DNA of 64,000 nt from Verrucomicrobiota bacterium (GTDB taxonomy: Bacteria; Verrucomicrobiota; Verrucomicrobiia; Limisphaerales; UBA9464). Positions 30,476-39,181 of the stretch are shown piece by piece (position 1 is the stretch's first letter; every line of letters begins with the position of its first letter). The DNA is taken from assembly GCA_947454705.1 (NCBI GenBank), contig CANGKZ010000014.1:52542-116541 (forward strand), given 5' to 3'. The translations under genes and the position numbers were made by a program. The notes under the pieces are model-generated. The model did not search any database, was not told where the DNA came from, and saw only the letters and a list, made by a program, of their open reading frames with translations.

Positions 30476-31303
30476 TCAGCGGCGTCGCAACGCCTCCCGG
30501 AGCACCAGCCACTCTTCCTCGGCCTGCGCGGGATCCATCACCGTCTCCTGGATTTCCATGCGGATCATCTCGCGGAAGCGCGCCCGCAATCGAAGGACGG
30601 ATTGCGCGATCCCGTTCGGACTCGCCTGAAGCTGCTCCGCCGCCGCGGCGTAGTCCCCGGGTTCAGGGTCGGCCGACAGGAACGGCTCCAGCACCGCAAA
30701 GTACGCGGCCCGGCCTGCAGATTCGGAATCCGTCCGCAGCCGCGTCAGTGCGCGGTCCAGCACGGTCACCGCCCAGCGCCGGTCAAACGCCTGCTCCGGC
30801 GTTTCCCCGGGGGCCACGGCTTCCGCCACCAGGTGGGCTTCCGCCTCCGCCCAGTTCAGGGACAACGATCCGATGAGAACCTGTCCGCCGCGTTTCTCCG
30901 TGGACGCGCGCCGGTGCGCATCGGCGAGCATCCGCTGCATCACCGTGAGCAGATACGTTCGAAACCGCCCCTTTGCCGGATCCGCGCGCTCCAGCCAGTC
31001 GTGCGCAAGCAGGCGGGCAAAGAACTCCTGCGTCATGTCCCGGGCTTCTTCGGGATCGTATCCACGCCTCCGGACATAGAAATAGAGCGGACGCCAATAC
31101 GCCTCACAAAGCCGCGCCAACGCAGCCTCGCCCGCCGGCCCATCGCCGACCGCCGCCGCCACCTGACTCCAGCGCGTCGTCAGAAACGTCGCGCCAGCCA
31201 CCGATCCAGGTTTCAAAGTTGGTCCATCCACACGATCCATCCGCGCAAAGCGAACCACGCTGCACCGGGCGAATCGATCCCATTTCGCCGTTCGGAGGGA
31301 CAT
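30476..31303 (-). CDS. ECF-type RNA polymerase sigma factor
   Basis: Alternative sigma factor of 275 residues linked to a downstream kinase. Region 2 spans about residues 40-130: T-F-L-T-T-R-W-S-Q-V, E-A-R-D-M-T-Q-E-F-F-A-R-L-L and F-R-T-Y-L-L-T-V-M-Q, matching the ECF groups of PVC bacteria. Region 4 lies near residues 215-260, with A-A-E-Q-L-Q-A-S-P-N-G-I-A-Q-S-V as the helix-turn-helix. It ends 98 bp before the kinase ATG, same strand. In related systems the kinase phosphorylates or otherwise controls the sigma factor; here that is inference. No anti-sigma gene is visible. Confidence 0.88.
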   Translation of the reverse strand: MSLRTAKWDRFARCSVVRFARMDRVDGPTLKPGSVAGATFLTTRWSQVAAAVGDGPAGEAALARLCEAYWRPLYFYVRRRGYDPEEARDMTQEFFARLLAHDWLERADPAKGRFRTYLLTVMQRMLADAHRRASTEKRGGQVLIGSLSLNWAEAEAHLVAEAVAPGETPEQAFDRRWAVTVLDRALTRLRTDSESAGRAAYFAVLEPFLSADPEPGDYAAAAEQLQASPNGIAQSVLRLRARFREMIRMEIQETVMDPAQAEEEWLVLREALRRR

Positions 31304-31319
31304 GAATGGGGTGCCGGAA

Positions 31320-31645
31320 ACGGCAGTTGAAGGGTTGAAAAGTTGAAGCGTTGAAGGGGACGTGGCGGAGACGCGAAGGGATCCTTACTCGTTTGGAGTC
31401 CCGTCTTCAGACGGTTCGGGGAGGCGCGAAGGAATTCAATCGGGTGACTGAAGTCATCAACCCTTCAACCCAAAAACGGCAGTTCGAACCGCAGATGGAC
31501 CCAGATCAACGCCGATGGAGAGGGAGATAAGTCGCCTGATGGGACGCCAATTCATTCACCTGCCGGGTGAATCTCAATAACCTCCGTTCCGCGCGTTCGA
31601 ATCTGCGTCCATCTGCGTTCATCTGCGGTTGTTTTCTCTCTCAAC
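31320..31645. repeat. Repeat-rich gap with second copy of the 160-bp element
   Basis: The 444-bp gap between the ECF gene and the next gene holds GTTGAAGG-type tandem units at 31325-31360 and an inverted pair CTTCAGACGG. At 31474-31640 it also holds the second copy of the element seen at 2794 (same AACCGCAGATGGAC and CTGCGGTT ends, same CCTCCGTTCCGCGC core). No gene. Confidence 0.75.
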
Positions 31646-31747
31646 TGCCGTTTCCAAGTTCAACCCTTCAACCTCCGCTCCCACATCCGTCATCGACCTC
31701 CCCGGCGCCACAGAGGCATCCTTCTTCCGCACCGCCCCGATGCCCCC

Positions 31748-34700
31748 ATGAATCGCCGAACCTTTTGCCGGAATGTCGCCACGCTTCCGGGTTTGTTCTC
31801 ACCGTTGGCGATGCTTGCCGCGAACGGTGCATCAGGTTTGGTACGCGTGCCGGCCGGCCCGGCGAACGGTGGCAATGGCACCGGTCCGCGAATCGTGTTG
31901 GAGGATCGCCTCGAGCAACCGTTCTACTGGTGGCCCCGCACGCTGCTTCACTACCCCGTGCTGCTGGAACCCGGGGTGGATTTCTCCAGGCTCCAACTCA
32001 CCCGACAGGACACCGGGGAAAACATTCCCATCCAGTGGTCCAATCCAACCCGCGACTCCGACGGGTCCACCCGGGTCGGGTTGAGTTTTGTGTCCGACCT
32101 GCCCAGCGGGGCGCGACGCGAATTCCTCCTCGCGCCCGCCCCCAAACCGGCATCGCCGCGCCGACAGGTCAGCGAACGAAGCGAAGGAAAAACCATTGTC
32201 CTCGACACCGGGGTCATCCAGATCCGCATTCCCGCGAGCCAGACGATTCGCGGAAACGCTCCCGGCCCGATCCTACAGGTGGCTCGGAATGGAAAATGGT
32301 TCGGCGCATCGAGCCTGAGTTTCACCGACGATCGCGTCGTTCGGCTGACCACACGTCGTGTTGCCGACGGGCCGCTGTTCGTGGCCTACGAACTCGATTA
32401 CGAAACCGAGCGCGGATCCCATTACGTGGCCCGAATCCAGTGCGATGCCGGATTCGAGTTCGTCCGATTCGAGGAAAACATGGATCTCGTGAAACCAGGC
32501 ACCCACGGGCTTCTCACCACCACGTGGACTGATCTCGGAATCACCCATCGGCAGGCACCAAACCATCCGTTCCCGCTGTCCGATGTGGTCCGCGATTACG
32601 ACGACTACGCGTGGGAACGCATCGACGGCATCTTCACCCTCAAACCGCAGCCCCTGCCCGAAGGCCGGCTTCCCTTCGCACTGGGATTGTACGAACGCGC
32701 TCCGGGAAATTTTCGGACCGCCACCTTTGCGAACTTCTGGAACCAGCAATCCGGCGATGCCCTCGGGGTGTTCATCCACGACGTCGAGGGCTGGCGGAAT
32801 CATGAGTACGCCTACGAGGTCGAATCCCCAACCCTGCAGGTGACCTTTCACTCCGTGGAGGGCCGGTTTTATTGGAAGTGGCCGCTGGTTCACGGACGCC
32901 GCAGCACCTGCATCGCCTTCTACGATCATGACCGCGACAAGCACTCCATGCGCGAACTCGAGAAGGCGTTTCAAAAGGTCCAGCACGAAGGCCTCTCCTA
33001 TGGCGTTCCGCTCACCTTCACCTCCCACACCCTGTTTCTCCAAAATCGGTACGGGTCGCTGGATTTGAACCGCGTGAAGGATTGGGTGCTGGAGTATCCG
33101 GCCGGGGCGCGTCAACCGGCTGCGATCCTTGGACGCGGCAACGCACCGGAGCCCGCCGAATTGGAGCGACGCGTGATGACCTCGCCGTTTGTCTGCACGC
33201 TGCCCGTGACCGGCACGCGTCAAATGGCCGGCCACGGCCCGATCCCCGGCCGCAGCATCGTGAACTTCAGTCCGGTCCCAAGCCGACAAGTGGCTGGATG
33301 GGTCGAAGCCTTCAACCAATGCCGCACTTCGCTGAACGACAAACAACGCCGGCGGTTGACCGCGCTGTTCCTGCTGCTCGCGCACGTGCAGGGGGGCGAC
33401 GAATTCATGCCGCTGGTGAATCTGCTCAGCGGACACCCGAACTTCCTGGCCGACGTCAAAGCCACCCCGCCCGCTATGGCGTTTCTGTTTCCCGAGCACC
33501 CGCGCGCCACGATGTGGGCCGACATGTGGGAGAAATGCGTGGAACTCAACACGCGCTACAACACGCGGCCGGCCGTCGCATCATGGAACGCTCTCGGCGG
33601 CCGCTGGACCGAAAACCTCGGCACCTACGTGTGGGCCTTTCTCGGACCGTCCATGCGCACCGAGTATCTGCTCCGCCAGTTCGACGGACGCGAACGCTTC
33701 CTTTCGCCGCAACTGGCCGAGATGGCCGACTGGCTGGTGAACGCTCTCTCCGCTCCGTTCGATGGCGAATCGCGGGCCGGATTTGAGAATCTGATGGCGG
33801 TGGACTACGGACGCGAATGGGGTGTGGTGGCTCCCGGGAGCGGGCCCCGGCGCGTGCACCCGCCTCAGGGTGCCCACTCCGAACAGCGGTTCCCGCCCCG
33901 TGCTCTGTGGTACTTCGGCACCTGTTTGCAGCGCTACGCACCGCTCGCCGCCGAGCACGCCCTGTGGGCCGCGCGTCCGACCGATCCCGATTCCGAGGAA
34001 GCCCCGGGACGCAAGGGGCCACCGGATCCGATGTATCAGCGTCCCGACAACCGCGGCACCAATCCGCACCTGCGCACCGCCAAGTTCACCGGGTACGGCG
34101 TGGTGCTCCGCGCCGGCGTGGACACTCGCGATGAACTGTCCATCCACCTTCAGCAAATCGACGAAGGCCCGAACTACCGCTGGGGACGCTCCGGCGAGGG
34201 TGGCTGCGGCATCCTGTATTTCTACGCCGGGGGACGCTCCTTCAGCTACACCGGCCCCGAGGATGTCGGGGATCGCGACGATCAGGACACCGAGTTCTGC
34301 ACCACGTTTGGTGTCTACAAGAACGGCCAGTTCCGCTCGATCGGCATGAACGTGCTGTCGCGTCCGCTGTACGATCTCGGCACCGGGCAGTATGCGGAGA
34401 TTGTTCCCCGCGAGGGGCCCACCGCGTACTCCACCCCGGAATACGTGAGTCGAAGCGTGCTGTTGGCGGGCCGCGAGTACTTCGTCCTCTACGATGCCGT
34501 CGCGCATCAGGCTCTGACCCACCGGTTGACCTGGTCGGTCCGCAAGGGCGATGAACTTCCCCAAATCCAACTGCTCCGCGGCGCCTCGGGTCATCGCGAA
34601 ACTCAACGCACCGACATCAGCTCCGCCTCCTCCACCGGAGTGTGGTTCGATGGACTGGGTGATTCCCTCGCCGTGGTCAGCCATCGCAAGGACGTCCGCG

Positions 34701-35821
34701 CGGAGGCTGCTCCGTTCGGATGCCGCGTCACGCTGCCCGGCATTCAGGACCTGGTGTTCCGAAATCCCGAGCCGGTGGTTTTCTCCGAAGGCGGCCTCGT
34801 GTTCGAAGGCACTGCGGGACTCATCCGCACCACGGCCGATGCCATCGAGTTCTCCCTCTTTCACGGACGCCGGATCGGAGTTCCAGGCATCGAGTTCTCC
34901 ACCGATGACCCAAATCTGGGCATCGGCGGCACAATTCGCGAGGGACACGCGCCGTCGGGAATCCTCTACGCCCCCTCCGCATCGAGTCTGCTGATCCGCA
35001 CCCGCCGTCAGTCCGATCGACTGGCCTTTTACCTGAATGGAGCAGTCGTGTCCGGCCGCAGCGAGGCGGGCGGAATCCGCTACGCCATTCCCGCAGGAAC
35101 CCATCGATGGGAATGGACCGATTCGCTCCCCGTTCCGATCGCGCCCCGGATTCTCCGCACCGAAGACGCCGCAGGATCGGCCCGCGTCGTCGTCGCTCCG
35201 GTCGCATCGGCCACGCGCTACCGGCTCGAATTGAGCCGGGACAATGGAAGCACCTGGATCGCGCAGAGTCCGCAGTCGGCCGATGCGTTGATTGTCCGCG
35301 ATCTCAAGGACGGAGAGAAGGTCCACGTCCGCGCCGTGGCGTTGAACGAACAGCACTCGAGTCCCCCGGGCGACGAATACCCGATCTACGCCAGCACCCG
35401 CCCGCCCGCGCCTCCCGATGGATTACGTGTGGCCCTTGCGGAAGGCGCGGCCACCATCACCTGGGGCGAAATCCTCGGAGCCTCCGAATACCGGCTCTAC
35501 CGCAGACAAAAACACACCGATCCCTTTCAACTCGTTCACAACGGACTCGATCGACTGCACGTCGATCTCCATTCCGGCATCCATCGATGCGATCCAATCC
35601 CGGGACAAACCCCAGCGGGTTCCCGAAACGAGCCGATCGAATACGTGGTGACCGCGGTGAACGGAAACGGTGAGAGCGTCCACTCGCATCCCGCCGACAC
35701 CGATCCGTCGTCGTGGCGCAATTGGGACCCGCGACCCGGGGAACGATTCCGTCGCGTCACCAGTTTCCCAATCGATTCCGCGGTTCATCCCGGGGACGAA
35801 GCCCGATATTACCCCGATTGA
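31748..35821 (+). CDS. Tat-exported polysaccharide-lyase-like protein with fibronectin type III C-terminus
   Basis: Very large exported protein of 1357 residues. The N-terminus N-R-R-T-F-C-R-N followed by a hydrophobic stretch fits a twin-arginine signal. Residues about 40-430 are beta-rich. Residues about 470-720 are helical, resembling the alpha/alpha toroid of lyases and hydrolases. Residues about 750-1050 resemble the beta-sandwich of heparinase-type lyases (F-T-G-Y-G-V-V-L-R-A-G, G-G-R-S-F-S-Y). Two fibronectin-III-like modules near 1130-1330 carry R-Y-R-L-E-L-S-R-D-N-G and E-Y-R-L-Y-R-R. The catalytic site is not assignable by eye. Probable polysaccharide degradation, inferred from architecture only. 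Confidence 0.7.
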   Translation: MNRRTFCRNVATLPGLFSPLAMLAANGASGLVRVPAGPANGGNGTGPRIVLEDRLEQPFYWWPRTLLHYPVLLEPGVDFSRLQLTRQDTGENIPIQWSNPTRDSDGSTRVGLSFVSDLPSGARREFLLAPAPKPASPRRQVSERSEGKTIVLDTGVIQIRIPASQTIRGNAPGPILQVARNGKWFGASSLSFTDDRVVRLTTRRVADGPLFVAYELDYETERGSHYVARIQCDAGFEFVRFEENMDLVKPGTHGLLTTTWTDLGITHRQAPNHPFPLSDVVRDYDDYAWERIDGIFTLKPQPLPEGRLPFALGLYERAPGNFRTATFANFWNQQSGDALGVFIHDVEGWRNHEYAYEVESPTLQVTFHSVEGRFYWKWPLVHGRRSTCIAFYDHDRDKHSMRELEKAFQKVQHEGLSYGVPLTFTSHTLFLQNRYGSLDLNRVKDWVLEYPAGARQPAAILGRGNAPEPAELERRVMTSPFVCTLPVTGTRQMAGHGPIPGRSIVNFSPVPSRQVAGWVEAFNQCRTSLNDKQRRRLTALFLLLAHVQGGDEFMPLVNLLSGHPNFLADVKATPPAMAFLFPEHPRATMWADMWEKCVELNTRYNTRPAVASWNALGGRWTENLGTYVWAFLGPSMRTEYLLRQFDGRERFLSPQLAEMADWLVNALSAPFDGESRAGFENLMAVDYGREWGVVAPGSGPRRVHPPQGAHSEQRFPPRALWYFGTCLQRYAPLAAEHALWAARPTDPDSEEAPGRKGPPDPMYQRPDNRGTNPHLRTAKFTGYGVVLRAGVDTRDELSIHLQQIDEGPNYRWGRSGEGGCGILYFYAGGRSFSYTGPEDVGDRDDQDTEFCTTFGVYKNGQFRSIGMNVLSRPLYDLGTGQYAEIVPREGPTAYSTPEYVSRSVLLAGREYFVLYDAVAHQALTHRLTWSVRKGDELPQIQLLRGASGHRETQRTDISSASSTGVWFDGLGDSLAVVSHRKDVRAEAAPFGCRVTLPGIQDLVFRNPEPVVFSEGGLVFEGTAGLIRTTADAIEFSLFHGRRIGVPGIEFSTDDPNLGIGGTIREGHAPSGILYAPSASSLLIRTRRQSDRLAFYLNGAVVSGRSEAGGIRYAIPAGTHRWEWTDSLPVPIAPRILRTEDAAGSARVVVAPVASATRYRLELSRDNGSTWIAQSPQSADALIVRDLKDGEKVHVRAVALNEQHSSPPGDEYPIYASTRPPAPPDGLRVALAEGAATITWGEILGASEYRLYRRQKHTDPFQLVHNGLDRLHVDLHSGIHRCDPIPGQTPAGSRNEPIEYVVTAVNGNGESVHSHPADTDPSSWRNWDPRPGERFRRVTSFPIDSAVHPGDEARYYPD

Positions 35822-35867
35822 GACTCGTCGATTGAGTCCGTCCCAGGTCCCTGCGAGATTCCCGCGC

Positions 35868-37202
35868 ATGACGATCACGCAGTCGTGCCGGGGGATTCTC
35901 GCCGGATTCCTGATGCTCCTTCCCATCGCCCAGGCCGCCGCCCCCGCGCCGGGCAAAGCCGCGTCGAAGCCAGCATCCAAGGCCGAGACGGCCATGAATC
36001 CCATTGCCGAGCAGTACGTGAAACTCGTGCTCGCCCTCGGCGTTCACGACAGCGGCTATGTGGACGCCTACCACGGACCCGCCGAATGGAAGACTGCCGT
36101 GGCGGCCGAGAAGCTCCCGCTCGATGAAATCCGCAAACGCGAACGCGCAGCCCGCGCCGCGCTGGCCCGCATCCGCATCGCCGGTGCGGAGGAAATGCTC
36201 CGACTTCGCCACGCGTTTCTCGATCAGCAGCTCGCCTCCATGGAAGTGAGGCTCGACCTGCTCGACGGACGCCAGGTGCCGTTCGACACCGAATCACGCC
36301 TGCTCTACGGCGCCGTCGCTCCGCAGGTCAGCGATGCGGAGATCGACGTCATTGCATCAGAATTGGAACACGCCCTTCCCGGCGCTGGATCCTTGTCGGC
36401 ACGTCTGTCGGCCTTCCGGCAGGAGTACGTGGTATCGGTCGAACGGCTTCCCGCGGTCATGAAAGCCGCCATCGCGGAAGCGCGCCGTCGCACCCGAGAA
36501 CACATCGCCCTGCCCGACTCCGAGGGCTTCACCTTTGAACTCGTCTCCGGCAATCCGTGGAGTGCGTACAACTGGTTCAAGGGCGATTTCCAAAGCCTGA
36601 TCCAGGTGGAAACCACCAAGCCGGTGTACATCAGCCGCATCCTCGACCTCGCCTGCCACGAAGGCTACCCGGGACACCACGTGGCCAACCTACTGCTCGA
36701 GGATCGACTGCAGCGCGGACGCGGCTGGATCGAGTTCTCCGTGTACCCGCTTTATTCGCCGCTTTCCCTCATTGCCGAAGGTTCCGGGAACTATGCCATC
36801 GATGTCGTATTCCCTCCGGCGGACAAGGCGAAGTTTGAGCGCGAAGTCCTTTACCCGCTCGCCGGAATTGATCCCTCCAAGGCCGACGCCCTGGACCGCA
36901 TCACTCGCGCGCTGAAGAAAAGTCGCCGGGCCGAGAATGAAATCTCCCGGCGTTTAATCGACGGCAAGATCACCACCGCGCAGGCCCAGGCCCTGTTGAT
37001 CAAACTGGGTAAAGCCCCGGTCGAAGCCATCGCCTCGGTCCGCTTCACCCAGCACTACCGCAGCTACGTGGTGAACTACTCAGTCGGCGAGGATCTTGTC
37101 CGTGCGTACATTGAGAAACGCGCCGGCACCGACCCCACGCGGCGCTGGAAGGAATTCGAGCGCCTCATTGCATCGCCCCGACTCCCCTCGGGGATCCGGT
37201 AG
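35868..37202 (+). CDS. Exported DUF885 family metallopeptidase-like protein
   Basis: Protein of 444 residues from ATG 35868, with a signal peptide ending P-I-A-Q-A-A-A. The zinc-site motif C-H-E-G-Y-P-G-H-H-V near residues 264-273 is the variant H-E-x-x-P-G-H-H found in DUF885. A downstream E-G-S-G-N-Y provides the probable third ligand region. DUF885 members are thought to be carboxypeptidase-like, but substrates are not established. The frame upstream to 35670 overlaps the previous gene. It is convergent with a cystatin-like lipoprotein gene 38 bp away, whose families act on Cys peptidases instead. Confidence 0.83.
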   Translation: MTITQSCRGILAGFLMLLPIAQAAAPAPGKAASKPASKAETAMNPIAEQYVKLVLALGVHDSGYVDAYHGPAEWKTAVAAEKLPLDEIRKRERAARAALARIRIAGAEEMLRLRHAFLDQQLASMEVRLDLLDGRQVPFDTESRLLYGAVAPQVSDAEIDVIASELEHALPGAGSLSARLSAFRQEYVVSVERLPAVMKAAIAEARRRTREHIALPDSEGFTFELVSGNPWSAYNWFKGDFQSLIQVETTKPVYISRILDLACHEGYPGHHVANLLLEDRLQRGRGWIEFSVYPLYSPLSLIAEGSGNYAIDVVFPPADKAKFEREVLYPLAGIDPSKADALDRITRALKKSRRAENEISRRLIDGKITTAQAQALLIKLGKAPVEAIASVRFTQHYRSYVVNYSVGEDLVRAYIEKRAGTDPTRRWKEFERLIASPRLPSGIR

Positions 37203-37239
37203 GCAAACTCTCCCGGCGTTGCTCAACCGCCGATTTGGA

Positions 37240-37629
37240 TTACTTCCAAGTCCACGAAGTCAGCTGATACGGATCGGGTTTGCGCCACGATTGCCACCAG
37301 ACGACGGCCTCGGCGGTCCGGGTTTTCCCGTTTTGCGACACCTTCAACTGGAGCCGGTAATTGATGCCCGACACCACCTGCTGGGCGGCCGACTCCACGG
37401 CGAGGAGTTCCAGTTTTGATCCTCCTCCGCCGTTCGCCTGCCCCTGCGCCTGCACCGCGTACAGCGCCGCCGTCCTCACCTCGGCGCTATTCACCGGGGC
37501 TTCGGAATAACCGCCCGCCACCACGCCCCCGGGCGCCTGGGAAGGTTCATGCTCCGAGCTCGCGCAACCCGCCGCGAGGAGCAGAGCCGTTGCAGTTGCC
37601 GTCGATATCCAATGCTTTGCCGTCATCAT
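37240..37629 (-). CDS. Cystatin-like lipoprotein
   Basis: Short lipoprotein of 129 residues; lipobox L-A-A-G-C near residues 16-20. The mature part begins G-V-V-A-G-G-Y-S-E-A-P-V-N-S-A-E-V and then Q-Q-V-V-S-G-I-N-Y-R-L. This is the cystatin layout: a Gly near the N-terminus, the Q-x-V-x-G loop and a late Trp-containing hairpin (S-W-T-W). Cystatins inhibit papain-like peptidases. The match is by pattern only, but all three contact elements are present. Start: ATG 37629 with GGGG nearby; the frame opens at 37680. Bacterial cystatins are rare, so the call is worth testing. Confidence 0.68.
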   Translation of the reverse strand: MMTAKHWISTATATALLLAAGCASSEHEPSQAPGGVVAGGYSEAPVNSAEVRTAALYAVQAQGQANGGGGSKLELLAVESAAQQVVSGINYRLQLKVSQNGKTRTAEAVVWWQSWRKPDPYQLTSWTWK

Positions 37630-37664
37630 CTTGCCCCGAGTTGGAACAAAAGTCCGGCGGACCG

Positions 37665-38138
37665 TCAACTCCGTCCCCAAGGCAGATAACGCGGAACACG
37701 ACGCATGTAGTCTCCATACCCGGGAAACCTGCGGAGCAACCAGCCCTCCTCAAAACGGGCCTTCGCGTGGAGCAGCCCGATGAGAACAATCGACGCACCG
37801 ATCGATGCAAGACTGCTCCACCAGAGCGACCATCCCACCGACAGCGCCATCATGCTGGCGTACAGGGGATGCCTCACTCGTGCGTAGATTCCCTGCGTGA
37901 CCAATTCCGAATCCGCCTTGGGAAGCGGCATCGGCGTGAGGTGCTTTCCAAGATCCCACACGCCAGCCAATCCAAACCACGCCGCGGCCACCCCCAGTCC
38001 GAGCGCGACGCCTCGAAGCGGAATCGGCGACGCCACCCCACGCCCCAGCGGCCCGGCCAATCCCACAGCGGCCAGAAGGACGAACTGTCCTACGACAAAC
38101 CAGGTTCCGGTGCGATTCGATGACGGGTCTTCACCCAT
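37665..38138 (-). CDS. Isoprenylcysteine methyltransferase-like (ICMT/NnrU-type) membrane protein
   Basis: Integral-membrane protein of 157 residues with four or five helices. The SAM-binding motif Y-A-R-V-R-H-P-L-Y-A-S-M near residues 86-97 and the ending G-Y-G-D-Y-M-R-R-V-P-R-Y are the ICMT/phospholipid-methyltransferase signature (R-H-P-x-Y and Y-x-x-Y-x-x-x-V). ATG 38138 lies 6 bases from the stop of the preceding Usp gene, so coupling is likely. The longer frame to 38435 would overlap that gene. The substrate is probably a membrane thiol or lipid, not known. Confidence 0.82.
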   Translation of the reverse strand: MGEDPSSNRTGTWFVVGQFVLLAAVGLAGPLGRGVASPIPLRGVALGLGVAAAWFGLAGVWDLGKHLTPMPLPKADSELVTQGIYARVRHPLYASMMALSVGWSLWWSSLASIGASIVLIGLLHAKARFEEGWLLRRFPGYGDYMRRVPRYLPWGRS

Positions 38139-38143
38139 TGGAT

Positions 38144-39001
38144 TCAACCGGCAGCCAGGGTGGATTGATTCACCGACAACAGGGGACACGGGCACGTTTC
38201 CAACACCCGCTCCACCGTGGTGGCGCGAAGCGATCCGAGAAATCCCGTTCCGCCGCGCGTGGTCATCACCACCAGATCCACCGCCAGTTCGTTCGCAGCG
38301 CCGACAATCGCCGACTCCACCGAACCCGAACGCCGGATCCACTCCGCGGTCCATCCCTCGCCCGACGGCAGCACCGCGGGATTGGCTTCGGCCTGGGAGC
38401 CCACGGTGAGCCCCACCCAGTGAACCGCGTCGCATCCCAGCGACCGCACCATCGCGGCCACGGAATCGATCGCCACCTGCGCCGGAATCTCCGAGGCCAC
38501 GGGCACCAAAACGCGCCGGATGCGAATCGCCCCGCTCACGGGTTCAACGAACCCCTCGGTGCTTCGCGGAACGAACAAGGTCAGGTTCGGACTGGAGCGG
38601 GCAATCCCCGCCGCCTTCGAGGCCATCGGCGGCGGCAAAAGCCACGAGTGACGCTGGTGCGTGGCGAGTACGACCAAATCTGGGGCATCCCGTTCCACAT
38701 GCGCCGCCAGTTCTTCCACCGGATGACGTCCCACCTTGATCGACTTCACCGCCTTCATTCCGCGCCCGGGGGCGGTTGCGGTCGCGGCGTGGGCTTCCCA
38801 GCGTTGCACGAGCTCGCGAATGCCCGGGAAACCATCGCCCTGGTCCTCTTCCAGCCCGGGAACCACCACGTGCATCACCTCCAGACGGCAATGCTCCGCC
38901 AGTGCGATGCGAACCGCATGGTTCAAGGCCGGGACGTCGCCCGCGGAGAAATCCGTGGGATGAAAGATCGAATGGATGAGATGAGGCTTCACGGAACGCA
39001 C
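38144..39001 (-). CDS. Tandem universal stress protein
   Basis: Two UspA domains in one 285-residue protein. The first begins I-H-S-I-F-H-P-T-D-F-S near residue 10 and ends at about residue 145. The second begins R-R-V-L-V-P-V-A-S-E near 165 and ends with V-V-M-T-T-R-G-G-T-G-F-L-G-S and C-P-C-P-L-L. The G-2x-G-9x-G-S/T ATP motif is clear in the second domain and weak in the first. Start: GTG 39001 with AGGA 5 bases ahead gives a normal N-terminus; the frame upstream to 39178 is poor. It is 6 bp ahead of the ICMT-like gene. Confidence 0.87.
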   Translation of the reverse strand: MRSVKPHLIHSIFHPTDFSAGDVPALNHAVRIALAEHCRLEVMHVVVPGLEEDQGDGFPGIRELVQRWEAHAATATAPGRGMKAVKSIKVGRHPVEELAAHVERDAPDLVVLATHQRHSWLLPPPMASKAAGIARSSPNLTLFVPRSTEGFVEPVSGAIRIRRVLVPVASEIPAQVAIDSVAAMVRSLGCDAVHWVGLTVGSQAEANPAVLPSGEGWTAEWIRRSGSVESAIVGAANELAVDLVVMTTRGGTGFLGSLRATTVERVLETCPCPLLSVNQSTLAAG

Positions 39002-39181
39002 GGCATCCTGTGCTTCGCCCGTCCCATCGCAAGCCTTGGCACGGGGTTGTGAACGGGATCCGCCCGCGACGACGTGGGGTTTTCCTGACTGGACCCAGCA
39101 CGATTGCATCAGGAATGATACCCCAATACGGGCCGCCTCCGAACTCCACCGTGGATCGCTCGATCGCCGCACTCTCACCCG

